Assembly: GCF_027213715.1 (NCBI RefSeq) | Contig: NZ_JAPWGM010000003.1 | Coordinates: 372,001-436,000, forward strand | Source: Pedobacter punctiformis | GTDB taxonomy: Bacteria; Bacteroidota; Bacteroidia; Sphingobacteriales; Sphingobacteriaceae | Reading direction: 5' to 3' | DNA: 64,000 nt | Part shown: piece by piece, positions 8,851 to 17,823 of the stretch | Position numbering within the stretch: position 1 is the stretch's first letter | How the letters are laid out: each line of letters begins with the position of its first letter | The notes under the pieces: generated by a model | Database searches by the model: none | What the model was told of the DNA's origin: nothing | Seen by the model: only the letters and a program-made list of their open reading frames with translations | Made by a program: the position numbers and the translations under genes

Positions 8851-8963
8851 ATTTTAACCATTAACCAATTGAGGTTTTAACAGAAAAATCAAAGATTCCT
8901 GATGCTCAAAAAGTCATTTAAGTACCTATACGTTTTAGCTTTAGTCTTTCAGTTCAAAATAAT

Positions 8964-8971
8964 TATATTTG
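8964..8971 (+). promoter_or_regulatory. Candidate -7 box of the glycyl-tRNA synthetase gene
   Basis: TATATTTG, an exact TAnnTTTG match, lies 7 bp before the ATG at 8979. A weak TTTAG lies at the -33 distance. Confidence 0.55.
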
Positions 8972-8978
8972 CTGCATT

Positions 8979-10625
8979 ATGGCAAAAAGTAACGACGAAC
9001 AATTTAAAAATGTAATATCACACGCCAAGGAATATGGTTTTGTATTTCAAAGCAGCGAAATATATGATGGCCTTAGTGCCGTTTACGATTACGGCCAATT
9101 GGGTGCCGAATTAAAAAATAACATTAAAACTTATTGGTGGAAGGCCATGGTGCAAATGCATGAAAACATTGTGGGGATTGACTCTGCAATTTTTATGCAC
9201 CCTAAAGTTTGGAAAGCCAGTGGACACGTTGATGGTTTTAATGACCCGATGATTGACAATAAGGATTCGAAAAAACGTTACCGTGCCGACCAGTTGTTAG
9301 AAAATAAAATTGATGAACTATATTCAGAATTAGCAAATTTCAGTACAGAAAATAAAACGAAATTCGAGGAATTCCAACATAGTATTCTTTCTTGGAGTGA
9401 TGAAAATCAAGCAGGATGGATACCTGGTTTCAAAAATTCAGAAAATGATAGTTATGATAGAAATATCTACACCTTTATGGATGAAGCAAGCTGGAAATTT
9501 GTTAAAAAAGGGTTGGCTTTAGAGGTAGAAATGAATCTTGCACTTAAATCTGAAAACTTAAGCCAGCTAAAAGATTTGATTGTTGATTATAAAATTATTT
9601 GCCCAATTTCTAAAACTTCTAACTGGACGGAAGTACGCCAGTTTAACCTGATGTTTAGCACTCAGTTTGGTGCAATGGCAGAAGGCAGTGATGAAGTTTA
9701 CCTTCGTCCGGAAACAGCACAGGGTATTTTTGTAAACTTTTTAAATGTTCAAAAATCGGGAAGGATGAAAATTCCTTTTGGTATTGCCCAAATTGGTAAG
9801 GCATTTAGAAATGAAGTAATTGCCCGTCAGTTTATTATGCGTATGCGTGAGTTTGAACAAATGGAAATGCAATTTTTCGTTCGCCCGGGTGAGGATAAAA
9901 AATGGTTTGAGTACTGGAAAGAAGCCCGTTTAAAATGGCACCAGGCTTTAGGTACATCACCTGAAAAATACCGTTACCATGATCACGTAAAGCTGGCGCA
10001 CTATGCAAATGCGGCAACAGATATTGAATTTGAATTTCCGTTTGGATTTAAAGAAGTTGAGGGCATCCACAGTCGTACAGATTTTGATTTGAAACAACAC
10101 CAGGAATTTTCGGGCAAGAAAATGCAGTATTTTGATAACGATTTAAATGAGGAAGGTAAACCTTATGGTAATTATGTGCCTTACGTTATCGAAACTTCTA
10201 TTGGTTTAGACCGTATGTTTTTGTTAACCATGATAAACGCATTTGAAGAACAGGATTTAAGCACAGACGACAAACAGGATAGCCGTACTCTATTGCGCCT
10301 GCACCCTGCCCTTGCCCCTGTTAAAGTGGCTATTTTTCCATTGACCAAAAAAGATGGTTTACCCGAAAAAGCACGCGAAATTATGGATAGCCTGAAATTT
10401 GATTTCAACTGCATTTATGAGGAGAAAGATGCTATTGGTAAACGTTATCGCCGTCAGGATGCTGTAGGAACACCATTTTGCATTACAGTAGATCATCAAA
10501 GTTTAGAAGATAATACCGTAACCATTCGTCACCGCGACAGCATGGAACAGGAACGTGTTGCGATTGCTGATTTAGAGAAAATTATTGGTGATAAAGTAAG
10601 CTGGAAAAATTTGCTGTCTAACTAG
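8979..10625 (+). CDS. glyQS: Glycine--tRNA ligase (homodimeric type)
   Basis: This 548-residue class II synthetase charges tRNA-Gly with glycine in the cytoplasm. The start (GFVFQSSEIYDGLSAVYDYGQLG), motif 2 (FRNEVIARQFIMRMREFEQMEMQFF) and motif 3 (IGLDRMFLLTM) are all present. The C-terminal anticodon-binding domain runs from about residue 445 (LAPVKVAIFPLTKKDGL...) to the end. This is the single-chain alpha2 form, as in eukaryotes, archaea and many Bacteroidota, not the alpha2beta2 form of Proteobacteria. It is flanked by its own promoter box and a terminator, so it is likely monocistronic. Confidence 0.97.
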   Translation: MAKSNDEQFKNVISHAKEYGFVFQSSEIYDGLSAVYDYGQLGAELKNNIKTYWWKAMVQMHENIVGIDSAIFMHPKVWKASGHVDGFNDPMIDNKDSKKRYRADQLLENKIDELYSELANFSTENKTKFEEFQHSILSWSDENQAGWIPGFKNSENDSYDRNIYTFMDEASWKFVKKGLALEVEMNLALKSENLSQLKDLIVDYKIICPISKTSNWTEVRQFNLMFSTQFGAMAEGSDEVYLRPETAQGIFVNFLNVQKSGRMKIPFGIAQIGKAFRNEVIARQFIMRMREFEQMEMQFFVRPGEDKKWFEYWKEARLKWHQALGTSPEKYRYHDHVKLAHYANAATDIEFEFPFGFKEVEGIHSRTDFDLKQHQEFSGKKMQYFDNDLNEEGKPYGNYVPYVIETSIGLDRMFLLTMINAFEEQDLSTDDKQDSRTLLRLHPALAPVKVAIFPLTKKDGLPEKAREIMDSLKFDFNCIYEEKDAIGKRYRRQDAVGTPFCITVDHQSLEDNTVTIRHRDSMEQERVAIADLEKIIGDKVSWKNLLSN

Positions 10626-10652
10626 AACTGATTTTCAACACCTGAATGATAT

Positions 10653-10681
10653 AGCCAGAGAATTAACCCTCTGGCTTTTTT
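10653..10681 (+). terminator. Terminator after the glycyl-tRNA synthetase gene
   Basis: The perfect 8-bp stem AGCCAGAG/CTCTGGCT with an 8-base loop is followed by a T-run, 27 bp past the stop. Confidence 0.85.
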
Positions 10682-10752
10682 TATGAAAATGTTCTTTCAA
10701 TATTTTAGTTTTGATATTTTTTATACTTTTAAATCATATAACAAATACAACT

Positions 10753-11937
10753 ATGATTCAAACATCTGCTTTACTGGACGCAATAAATAAAGACAATTTT
10801 GAACAGGCAAAAGAATTATTAAATAAGGGCGAAAGTTTTCCGCCCGAACTGGATGATTTTAACAAAAGGCAGGTATTTGATAAGCTAATTAAAAATAAAG
10901 CCTTTGACATTGTTAATTTGCTGGTTGAAAACAAGACCATTGAAACTGATTTATATGAATACGATTCATTTTCTAAAACCTTTTTTGAGAGCCTTATAAA
11001 TTATTTTGGCGGTGATGAAGAATCCATAAACTTTGTAAATCACTTTATTGGTAAACTATCAAGTATAAACGACGAGCTGAGTGATGGCACGTTATTAAGC
11101 TATGCACTGGAAAACAAGGCAGATATTACTCTGATTAAAGCTTTAGTAAATGGCGGATGCGATATTAACTATACCAATACTTACAGCGAAAACCTGATCC
11201 ACCTTGTTGTATCAAATAATCGGATAACACCAGAAAAAGGACTTGAATATTTGCAGTTTTTAATTGATGGGGGTGTTGACATCAATATGCCAAATATTGT
11301 AAAAAAGACTCCACTGATTAAAGCTGTTGATGGCCATAAAGCAAGTTATCTGGATATCCTTTTAGAAAATGGGGCCCACTGTAACGATATTGACAATGAA
11401 GGCAATACGGCATTTTTCTATGCCGTTGCACAACAGCTCGATTTAGATTTCTACAATAAGCTTCGCGAATATGATATTCCTGATTTTGAGCTAATTAACA
11501 GAAACGGTGTTAGTATTTTATTCGAATATTTAAGAATAATGTATGGCAATTCTACCAAAGAGATCGAGTTGTTAAATAAATTAGTAGAAGATGGCGCTGA
11601 GCTTACTTATCCATCTGTTTATTATGGAGAACCCAAAACCCCATTAGATTTACTTGCAGAAAAGAAGACTGATGTTTTGCAAAGTCTGTTAAAAACCTGT
11701 AAAATTGAAATTAACAATCAGGACGATAAAGGCAATACGTTATTGCATAAAGTGTGCGAATTCAACATTAATTTTGATAGAGAAATGGCGAAGGAAACTT
11801 ACCGTAAAGTTAAACTATTGCTTGAAGAAGGTGCAGATGCAAGTTTAACTAATGATAAAGATGAAACGCCTTTAACACTGGCTTCCAAAGATGATTTAAA
11901 AGTAAAAACGGTCGAATTATTGCTCACTCAAAAATAA
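10753..11937 (+). CDS. Ankyrin-repeat protein
   Basis: Starting at the ATG at 10753, this 394-residue protein lacks a signal peptide and should be cytoplasmic. The upstream in-frame ATG at 10711 would add a hydrophobic leader (MIFFILLNHITN) that overlaps promoter-like AT-rich sequence. Ankyrin units are recognisable from about residue 110 (GTLLSYALENKADITLIKALVNGG) to the end (DETPLTLASKDDLKVKTVELLL). The first 100 residues fit the repeat poorly. Ankyrin repeats bind other proteins and the partner is unknown. It is 8 bp upstream of a second ankyrin gene, so the pair is almost certainly one operon. Confidence 0.85.
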   Translation: MIQTSALLDAINKDNFEQAKELLNKGESFPPELDDFNKRQVFDKLIKNKAFDIVNLLVENKTIETDLYEYDSFSKTFFESLINYFGGDEESINFVNHFIGKLSSINDELSDGTLLSYALENKADITLIKALVNGGCDINYTNTYSENLIHLVVSNNRITPEKGLEYLQFLIDGGVDINMPNIVKKTPLIKAVDGHKASYLDILLENGAHCNDIDNEGNTAFFYAVAQQLDLDFYNKLREYDIPDFELINRNGVSILFEYLRIMYGNSTKEIELLNKLVEDGAELTYPSVYYGEPKTPLDLLAEKKTDVLQSLLKTCKIEINNQDDKGNTLLHKVCEFNINFDREMAKETYRKVKLLLEEGADASLTNDKDETPLTLASKDDLKVKTVELLLTQK

Positions 11938-11945
11938 AAAAGAAT

Positions 11946-13283
11946 ATGTCAATGTCTTTCATTATTGCCTGCGAGAGTGGCAAAAGAAAAATAGCAGAAA
12001 TATTACTGGCAAATGGCGAAGTAGATGTCACTTACACAGATGAGAAAGGAAGAACCGCGTTACACTACGCTGCCCACAAAGGATATTTAGATATTGTAAA
12101 ATTATTAATTGATAAAGGTGCTTTATTAGATTATGAAGATCATAATGGTGAAACGCCTTTTTTCTTTGCCTGTTTACAGAAACAGAAACAAACCGCCTTG
12201 TATTTATTGGAAAAAGGTGCGAAAATTGATATAAATGATAATCAGGGAAATAGTTTATTACATTTAAGTGCTCAAAACGGCCAGATAGAAATTGTAGAGA
12301 AACTATTGGAAGCCGGTACTGATGTAGATCTGGAAAATAATAATGCAGATACCTCTTTATTAATAGCAACTTATAATAGAAATAAAGATATTGTCAGCCT
12401 ACTACTAAAAAATGGTGCCAATGTAAATGCAACGAATAAACTTGGTAACACTCCATTAATCTTTGCATCTATCACTAAAAATATGCCCTTGGCTGAAATT
12501 CTTATTCAGAACGGAGCCAGCATAAATCATACTAACCATGCTGGCGAAAGTGCTTTGCTTATTGCCTGTTATGATGCCAACAGAATGCTTAGTAAATATT
12601 TGATAGAGCAAGGGGCAGAAGTAATGGTTGCTTCAAAAAATGGCTTATCACCTGTTTGGTACGCTTGTTCGCATAATCAAAAGGAAATGGTTAGCCTGTT
12701 TCTCGAAAACGGTGTTGATATAAATTATTGTAAACCTGTTTCGGGCGATACGGATTCTATGTATTCTTATTTAAGTTGGGTAGAAACGGCTAACAATTTA
12801 TCTATCGATAGCAGTTTCGATTTTAGCTATAGCTATGGTGGTGAAAGCTTATTACATCTTGCTGCGAAAAACGGCCATTTAAGTATGGTAAAACTATTGC
12901 TCGAAAAAGGAGCCTCCATCAATATACAAGATGAAAGCGGCAACACTGCTTTACATTATGCTGCAGCTAATGGTAAAAAAGATATGGTTAAACATTTACT
13001 GGAAAACAATGCCGATGCTTCCATTATGAATGTACGCGAGCAAAAAGCAATTGATTATAGCAATATAAAAGGTTTTAATGAAATTACTGAATTGCTGCTT
13101 CAATATAGTCCGGCCAATATTGCCAAGTCGAAATCTGCAGTTGCAGAAACGGAGACTTCTCTTCAAAAAGCAGATATTACATCTAAAAAGCAGGCATTGC
13201 TTGATTTAAAAGAGTTGCTTGATGCAGGTATTTTATCGCAGGAAGAATTTGATGAAGAAAAGAGTAAAATTTTAAAAGCTTAA
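11946..13283 (+). CDS. Ankyrin-repeat protein with C-terminal SHOCT-like motif
   Basis: This 445-residue protein holds about nine ankyrin units. Canonical examples are GRTALHYAAHKGYLDIVKLL near residue 40 and ESLLHLAAKNGHLSMVKLLL near residue 300. A long non-canonical insert sits near residues 255-295 (TDSMYSYLSWVETANNLS). The last 30 residues (DLKELLDAGILSQEEFDEEKSKIL) match the SHOCT oligomerisation motif. No signal peptide or membrane helix is seen. It follows the first ankyrin gene by 8 bp and probably shares its mRNA. The two may form a complex; the biological role is unknown. Confidence 0.88.
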   Translation: MSMSFIIACESGKRKIAEILLANGEVDVTYTDEKGRTALHYAAHKGYLDIVKLLIDKGALLDYEDHNGETPFFFACLQKQKQTALYLLEKGAKIDINDNQGNSLLHLSAQNGQIEIVEKLLEAGTDVDLENNNADTSLLIATYNRNKDIVSLLLKNGANVNATNKLGNTPLIFASITKNMPLAEILIQNGASINHTNHAGESALLIACYDANRMLSKYLIEQGAEVMVASKNGLSPVWYACSHNQKEMVSLFLENGVDINYCKPVSGDTDSMYSYLSWVETANNLSIDSSFDFSYSYGGESLLHLAAKNGHLSMVKLLLEKGASINIQDESGNTALHYAAANGKKDMVKHLLENNADASIMNVREQKAIDYSNIKGFNEITELLLQYSPANIAKSKSAVAETETSLQKADITSKKQALLDLKELLDAGILSQEEFDEEKSKILKA

Positions 13284-13330
13284 GTTAATTTTACGAATAC
13301 CATGATAAAAAAAACCTGGAAAATTAACTT

Positions 13331-14180
13331 ATGTTTAAATTAAAATCATCCCTAAACATTCTCATTGTTGCCCTGTTCTTCTTTGCAACAGCCAATGCAC
13401 AAAACCGAAAGCCTAAATTTAATGTAATTGCCTTTTATACAGCCAAAAACGATCAGGCGCATATCAGTTATGTACATGAGGCCAATAAGTGGTTTCCTAA
13501 AATGGCAGCGCAATACCATTTCAGCTACGATTCTACAGCCAACTGGAATAATTTAAATGCCGCATTTCTAGCTCACTATCAGGTGGTTTTATTTCTCGAT
13601 ACCCGTCCTGAAGAACCTGCACAAAGAGAAGCATTTCAAAAGTACATGGAAAATGGCGGCGGCTGGATGGGTTTTCATTTTTCAGCATTTGCCTTAACAC
13701 CTTCAACTTTTCCTCAAAACTGGAATTGGTACCATAATACTTTTTTAGGCTCGGGTGAATATGGAGGCAATACCTGGCGACCGACCTCAGCCATCTTAAA
13801 AGTGGAAAACAGAAAACATCCGGCAACCAAAAATTTGCCGGCAACTTTTAAAGCACAGCCCAACGAATGGTACAGGTGGCAAAATGATTTAAGTAAAAAT
13901 CCTGACATTAATGTTTTATTGGCAATAGATTCTACCAGCTTTCCTTTGGGTACAGGTCCAAAACAACATGAAATTTGGCACAATGGTTATTATCCGGTGG
14001 TTTGGACAAATAAGAAACTACAAGATGATTTATGTAAATATGGGCCATAACGATATTGATTATGAGCATAAATTTGATAAAACCAATAAAACATTATCCT
14101 ATACTTTTGATAATGAAATTCAAAACAAAATGATTATTAATGCTTTAATCTGGTTAGGCACGGGCAAAAAGGTTAAGTAA
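13331..14180 (+). pseudogene. ThuA-like domain protein, broken by a one-base frameshift
   Basis: The first frame (13331-14050) encodes a signal peptide (MFKLKSSLNILIVALFFFATANAQ) and a ThuA-like, glutamine-amidotransferase-fold domain: FNVIAFYTAKNDQAHISYVHEANKWFP, then GGGWMGFHFSAF. It then runs into an aberrant tail (KKLQDDLCKYGP). The conserved ThuA C-terminus (NYKMIYVNMGHNDIDYEH...) continues one frame over to 14180. Removing one base near 14011-14018 (TAAGAAAC) restores a single 282-residue protein of normal family length. It is either a recent pseudogene or a sequencing error. ThuA-like proteins in Bacteroidota are usually secreted and linked to sugar use; this copy is probably non-functional if the base is real. 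Confidence 0.85.
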
Positions 14181-14262
14181 TTTCAACACTTCTGCTCTGG
14201 TAATCCTTTGGTCAAAAAAGCTCAAATGTTTAAGCAGATTTCAGATTCTTTTCTTCGAATAT

Positions 14263-14270
14263 TATATTTG
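14263..14270 (+). promoter_or_regulatory. Candidate -7 box of the AraC-type regulator gene
   Basis: TATATTTG, an exact consensus match, lies 22 bp before the ATG at 14293. No clear -33 element is seen. Confidence 0.45.
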
Positions 14271-14292
14271 TTTAAAGCTCAAGATTATTAAC

Positions 14293-14700
14293 ATGAAAAT
14301 TCCGCAGAAGTTCTTTGCCCGTCAACACGAAATCGCCGCAGATTTTTTGAGGGAATTAGATAAGCATCTTGAGGATGTAGTATCCGGCAGAACCAATGTA
14401 ATGTTTGAAGTACGGGATTTTGCCGAACTCATTCATGTACATCCAACACATTTAAGCAATACCATCAAATCGGCAACCGGCCACTCGCCATGTTACTTTT
14501 TCGAAGAACGTTTAATGGAAATTTCTAAATCCATGCTTCAAAACGTGAGCACCCCTATTGCAGAAATTGCCAGAACGCTAACTTACGACCCCTCAAATTT
14601 CACTAAATTTTTCAAACACTTTTCCGGACAAACTCCAAAACAATACCGTGAAGCTTATTTTCAATCTTTAGCACAAAAACCGGAAATTGTCACCACATAA
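14293..14700 (+). CDS. AraC-family DNA-binding protein (HTH domain only)
   Basis: This 135-residue protein consists almost wholly of the AraC/XylS double helix-turn-helix. HTH1 is around residues 42-62 (FAELIHVHPTHLSNTIKSATG) and HTH2 around 88-110 (PIAEIARTLTYDPSNFTKFFKHFSG), followed by the typical QTPKQYR tail. The usual sensor domain is missing, so it either needs a partner or responds to its own abundance. It sits 86 bp upstream of an SDR gene on the same strand. Three GTCACC repeats lie at the junction, which suggests that it controls that gene and perhaps itself. Confidence 0.88.
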   Translation: MKIPQKFFARQHEIAADFLRELDKHLEDVVSGRTNVMFEVRDFAELIHVHPTHLSNTIKSATGHSPCYFFEERLMEISKSMLQNVSTPIAEIARTLTYDPSNFTKFFKHFSGQTPKQYREAYFQSLAQKPEIVTT

Positions 14701-14742
14701 AACTTAAACTGTCACCATTTTAACTTAACTAGTCACCATTTT
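14689..14742 (+). promoter_or_regulatory. Three phased GTCACC direct repeats (candidate operator of the SDR gene)
   Basis: GTCACC begins at 14689, 14711 and 14732, that is at spacings of 22 and 21 bp or two helical turns. The last two copies extend to GTCACCATTTT. They lie just upstream of the SDR promoter and next to an AraC-type gene, whose family binds such direct repeats. Binding is inferred. Confidence 0.5.
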
Positions 14743-14759
14743 TATCGTTGGTTTCCGTT

Positions 14760-14767
14760 TAACTTTG
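14760..14767 (+). promoter_or_regulatory. Candidate -7 box of the SDR gene
   Basis: TAACTTTG matches TAnnTTTG and lies 19 bp before the ATG at 14787. The most downstream GTCACC repeat sits where a -33 element would be. Confidence 0.5.
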
Positions 14768-14786
14768 TTTATCAAATTAAAAGAAA

Positions 14787-15551
14787 ATGGAAAAACAAAA
14801 TAAAATTGCCTTAATAACGGGTGGTAGCCGTGGCTTAGGAAAAAATGCAGCCTTAAAAATTGCAGCAAAGGGAATTGGAGTTATCTTAACTTATCAGTCA
14901 AAAAAAGAAGAAGCACTAAATACTGTAGAAGAAATTAAGAAATTGGGCGTTAATGCCGCAGCCTTGCAGTTAAATGTAGCCGATGTTAAAAGTTTCGATG
15001 CCTTTTTCGAAGAAGTTAAAGCAACGCTAAAATCAACTTTTAATGCAGATAAAATCGACTTCCTGATTAACAATGCAGGTATTGGTGCTCATGCATCTTT
15101 TGCTGAAACAACCGAAGAACAGTTTGACACTTTAGTAAATATCCATTTTAAAGGTGCATTTTTCTTAACTCAAAAGGCACTAAATGTATTGAATGATGGT
15201 GGCGGAATTATAAATATCTCAACGGGTTTAGCAAGATTTAGTTTACCTGGATATGCAGCTTATGCATCAATGAAAGGCGCTATGGAAACATTAACGAAAT
15301 ATCAGGCTAAAGAATTAGGTGCAAGAGGTATCCGTTCAAACATTATAGCTCCAGGCGCAATAGAAACCGATTTTAGTGGTGGTGCAGTTCGTGATAATGA
15401 ACAACTCAATAAAATGATCTCTGCCCAAACAGCTTTAGGCCGCGTAGGTTTACCCGATGATATCGGCGGTTTGGTTGCTTTCTTATGTACCGAAGATGCA
15501 AGGTGGATTAATGCACAGCGCATTGAGGCATCTGGTGGTATGTTTTTATAA
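14787..15551 (+). CDS. SDR-family oxidoreductase
   Basis: This 254-residue classical short-chain dehydrogenase/reductase has the cofactor motif TGGSRGLG (about residues 12-19), the NNAG motif, a catalytic Ser in the INISTG stretch, and YASMK as the catalytic Tyr-x3-Lys. The C-terminal IEASGGMFL is also typical. An Arg/Lys-rich region after the first beta-strand (TYQSKKEEA) favours NADP(H). The substrate cannot be named; many close relatives are annotated as 3-oxoacyl-ACP reductase-like. It is probably regulated by the upstream AraC-type protein and ends at a hairpin terminator. Confidence 0.93.
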   Translation: MEKQNKIALITGGSRGLGKNAALKIAAKGIGVILTYQSKKEEALNTVEEIKKLGVNAAALQLNVADVKSFDAFFEEVKATLKSTFNADKIDFLINNAGIGAHASFAETTEEQFDTLVNIHFKGAFFLTQKALNVLNDGGGIINISTGLARFSLPGYAAYASMKGAMETLTKYQAKELGARGIRSNIIAPGAIETDFSGGAVRDNEQLNKMISAQTALGRVGLPDDIGGLVAFLCTEDARWINAQRIEASGGMFL

Positions 15552-15566
15552 ACAGAATAACCAAGG

Positions 15567-15611
15567 CGGGTTTATCAGGAATTAAGTTCATGATAAACCC
15601 GTTCCTTTTTT
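15567..15611 (+). terminator. Terminator after the SDR gene
   Basis: The perfect 11-bp stem CGGGTTTATCA/TGATAAACCCG has a 13-base loop and is followed by a T-run. It lies between two converging genes. Confidence 0.75.
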
Positions 15612-15656
15612 AACAGAAGTTGTAAGGCAAAACGTCCGTAAATTCAAATTTGAAAT

Positions 15657-16859
15657 CTACAGCTTAGTTCCGTACCATTCATGCTGATCTACTCTTGTAA
15701 TTTCAGCTTTACCAATATTGGTCAGTAATCGCCTTGCGCCAACCAATGTAAGGCTTTGGTGCTCATCGTAATTTGGTGCATCAGGTACAATGCTATTAAT
15801 CCTAACCATACCGGCTGCCTGAATAAATGCGCCGTTACCCATATAAATTGCGGTATGTGTAACACGCCCACCATTTATACCTTTACGTTTGGCGGCAGAA
15901 AAGAACATTAAATCGCCCGGCAACAAATTTTTAAGACATTTAGCAACACTGATTGAATCATTTTCCAACACATCAATCTGTTCGCCTATTAAAGCCTGTT
16001 GCGAAGCATCACGTGGAATAATTATCCCATTTAAAAAGTAACTCGTTTTTGTAAAACCACTGCAGTCTACCCCTTTTATAGAAGTACCACCCCACAAATA
16101 GGGCACACCAATTAATGTTTTGGCTGTTTTAAGAATTGCATCAGCACCTGGGTTAGCCTTTTTTTCCCATTCAGAAAGCAGCAGTGCTTCTGTTTTTTTA
16201 ATGTAGCCAATCCGCTGATCCGGAAAAATTAACTTATAAAACCCTTTCTCCTCTCCACCTAAAACTAAAATATTGCCTTTCACTACATCCGAAACCCGAT
16301 CAGATGTTACATCCGGTTTAGAAAAAGCGTGGCCAAAATCTTCTGCGTAAATGACTCTTTTTGAACGCTTCCAGGTCTCAAATGCCTGTTTATCCATTAA
16401 ACTTACTGCTGTCCCGTCTGTCCATGAAATATAGCCGTCCGGTGTGCGCACCAGATAATAACCGGCCTGTTTCTTTAACACTTGTACAGGCGTGCCTAAA
16501 ATCATTTGCGTCATCATTTCTGCCGAATTTTGAGGAAAAGCCCTGTTATTACAAACCGATAGATTCGCCAGACCGTACTCAAAACCGTTTAATGCTTTTG
16601 CAGGGAGCAACTGGCTGATATTCTTTAACCCATTAATATCCTTTGTTTGCTTACTAAACTCTTGTAAAGCCTGTGCCGAGGTACTTTCTGCTAAAACACT
16701 ATCGCCTTTAATCTGGACACTAAAATAAACAGAACGTTTATCGGGTGCATATTCTTTTTGAACCTGTTTGGCTATTGTTTTAATTAAAGTGGTGTCAGTC
16801 TGCGCTTTCAGTCCGGCAGAAAAAAGAAGAACCAGGAAAACAATGAATATTCTTTTCAT
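15657..16859 (-). CDS. NlpC/P60-family cell-wall peptidase with SH3-like domains
   Basis: This 400-residue secreted protein (signal peptide to about residue 20) has a helical N-terminal region and two SH3b-like repeats at roughly residues 115-155 and 170-225. The C-terminal NlpC/P60 domain has VDCSGF (catalytic Cys266) and RVTHTAIY (His335). The organisation matches YkfC/Spr-type gamma-D-Glu-diamino acid endopeptidases that trim peptidoglycan stem peptides in the periplasm. Length is normal for the Bacteroidota form. A second, shorter NlpC/P60 gene lies at 24072. The gene converges on the SDR gene and is likely monocistronic. Confidence 0.93.
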   Translation of the reverse strand: MKRIFIVFLVLLFSAGLKAQTDTTLIKTIAKQVQKEYAPDKRSVYFSVQIKGDSVLAESTSAQALQEFSKQTKDINGLKNISQLLPAKALNGFEYGLANLSVCNNRAFPQNSAEMMTQMILGTPVQVLKKQAGYYLVRTPDGYISWTDGTAVSLMDKQAFETWKRSKRVIYAEDFGHAFSKPDVTSDRVSDVVKGNILVLGGEEKGFYKLIFPDQRIGYIKKTEALLLSEWEKKANPGADAILKTAKTLIGVPYLWGGTSIKGVDCSGFTKTSYFLNGIIIPRDASQQALIGEQIDVLENDSISVAKCLKNLLPGDLMFFSAAKRKGINGGRVTHTAIYMGNGAFIQAAGMVRINSIVPDAPNYDEHQSLTLVGARRLLTNIGKAEITRVDQHEWYGTKL

Positions 16860-17002
16860 AATTATAAAAAGCTAAAATACAGATAATCCAAATTCCGAAG
16901 TCTTAAGTGGTGTAACTAATTGCTTACCAATTCTTACTGCTTAAAAGATTCAATATAAAAAATAAATAGATTTAAATAACGTTATTCCATAAAAACCCCT
17001 TC

Positions 17003-17689
17003 ATGTCCCGCTTTGCAATTCTTTTAGTATTCGTCATTCTTTCTAATTATACTTTTGCTCAAGATTGGACTGACGCAGAAATTAAAAAGGCAAATACTGC
17101 CGAAAAAGCAAATTACCTGAGTACGGAAGAAAAGAATATTATTTTATACATGAACCTGATCCGGCTGGATGGGGAAAAATTTTATTATACTTTTTTACAA
17201 GATTACATTGATACTTATAATGCCAATGTTAGAAAGTATAGAAATTATAACGAGCTTAAAATCACAAAAAACAATTCTTATTATACTTCGCTGCTTAAAA
17301 ATTTAAAGGGTGTTAAAAATCTGAGTCTTTTCTATCCTGATGCAAAACTCACTGCCGCAAGCAGAAGCCATGCAATGGATTTAAGCCGGAATAATATCGA
17401 TACTCACGAAAGCAGCAATGGCGATAATTTTTCAAAACGTTTATCCAGGTACTTTCCTAATAAACTGATGACCGAAAACATAGATTTCGGCTATTCTAAA
17501 AGCCTGGATATTGTTTGCCACCTGCTGTTAGATTGTGGGGTACCTTCGCTAGGGCACCGGTACAACATCCTTGATCAAAAATATAAATTTAACATTGTTG
17601 GTGTCAATATTCAGCCACATCCTTCGTTTAATTATTGTACAGTGATTGATTTTGTTGCGCAGCCAACTTTTTATGCGGGTAACCAATAA
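17003..17689 (+). CDS. Secreted CAP (SCP/PR-1-like) domain protein
   Basis: This 228-residue protein has a signal peptide (MSRFAILLVFVILSNYTFAQ). The CAP fold is recognised from LTAASRSHAMDLSRNN, HESSNGDNFSKRL, TENIDFG, GHRYNILD and the last strand CTVIDFVAQ. The His and Glu positions of the CAP cavity appear to be kept. Bacterial CAP proteins are exported, and their function is mostly unknown. The N-terminal 100 residues are helical and unassigned. It stands alone between divergent and downstream genes. Confidence 0.85.
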   Translation: MSRFAILLVFVILSNYTFAQDWTDAEIKKANTAEKANYLSTEEKNIILYMNLIRLDGEKFYYTFLQDYIDTYNANVRKYRNYNELKITKNNSYYTSLLKNLKGVKNLSLFYPDAKLTAASRSHAMDLSRNNIDTHESSNGDNFSKRLSRYFPNKLMTENIDFGYSKSLDIVCHLLLDCGVPSLGHRYNILDQKYKFNIVGVNIQPHPSFNYCTVIDFVAQPTFYAGNQ

Positions 17690-17823
17690 TAATAGTTAAA
17701 TTTATTTAGGTTTTCTGCTAAAACTATATCAATAATATCTATGTTGAAATAGAAAATAACAGTTTGCGTCAATGCCAAAATAACCTGATTTTTATAATTG
17801 CAAAACACTAATAAAAACATAAG

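Larger units (their letters stand above)
8658..8978. other. Intergenic region between divergent GDPD and glycyl-tRNA synthetase genes
   Basis: This 321-bp gap holds the minus-strand GDPD -7 box (8662-8669), one copy of a dispersed structured intergenic element (8757-8850) and the plus-strand -7 box of the synthetase gene (8964-8971). I see no ORF with coding character in it. Confidence 0.6.
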
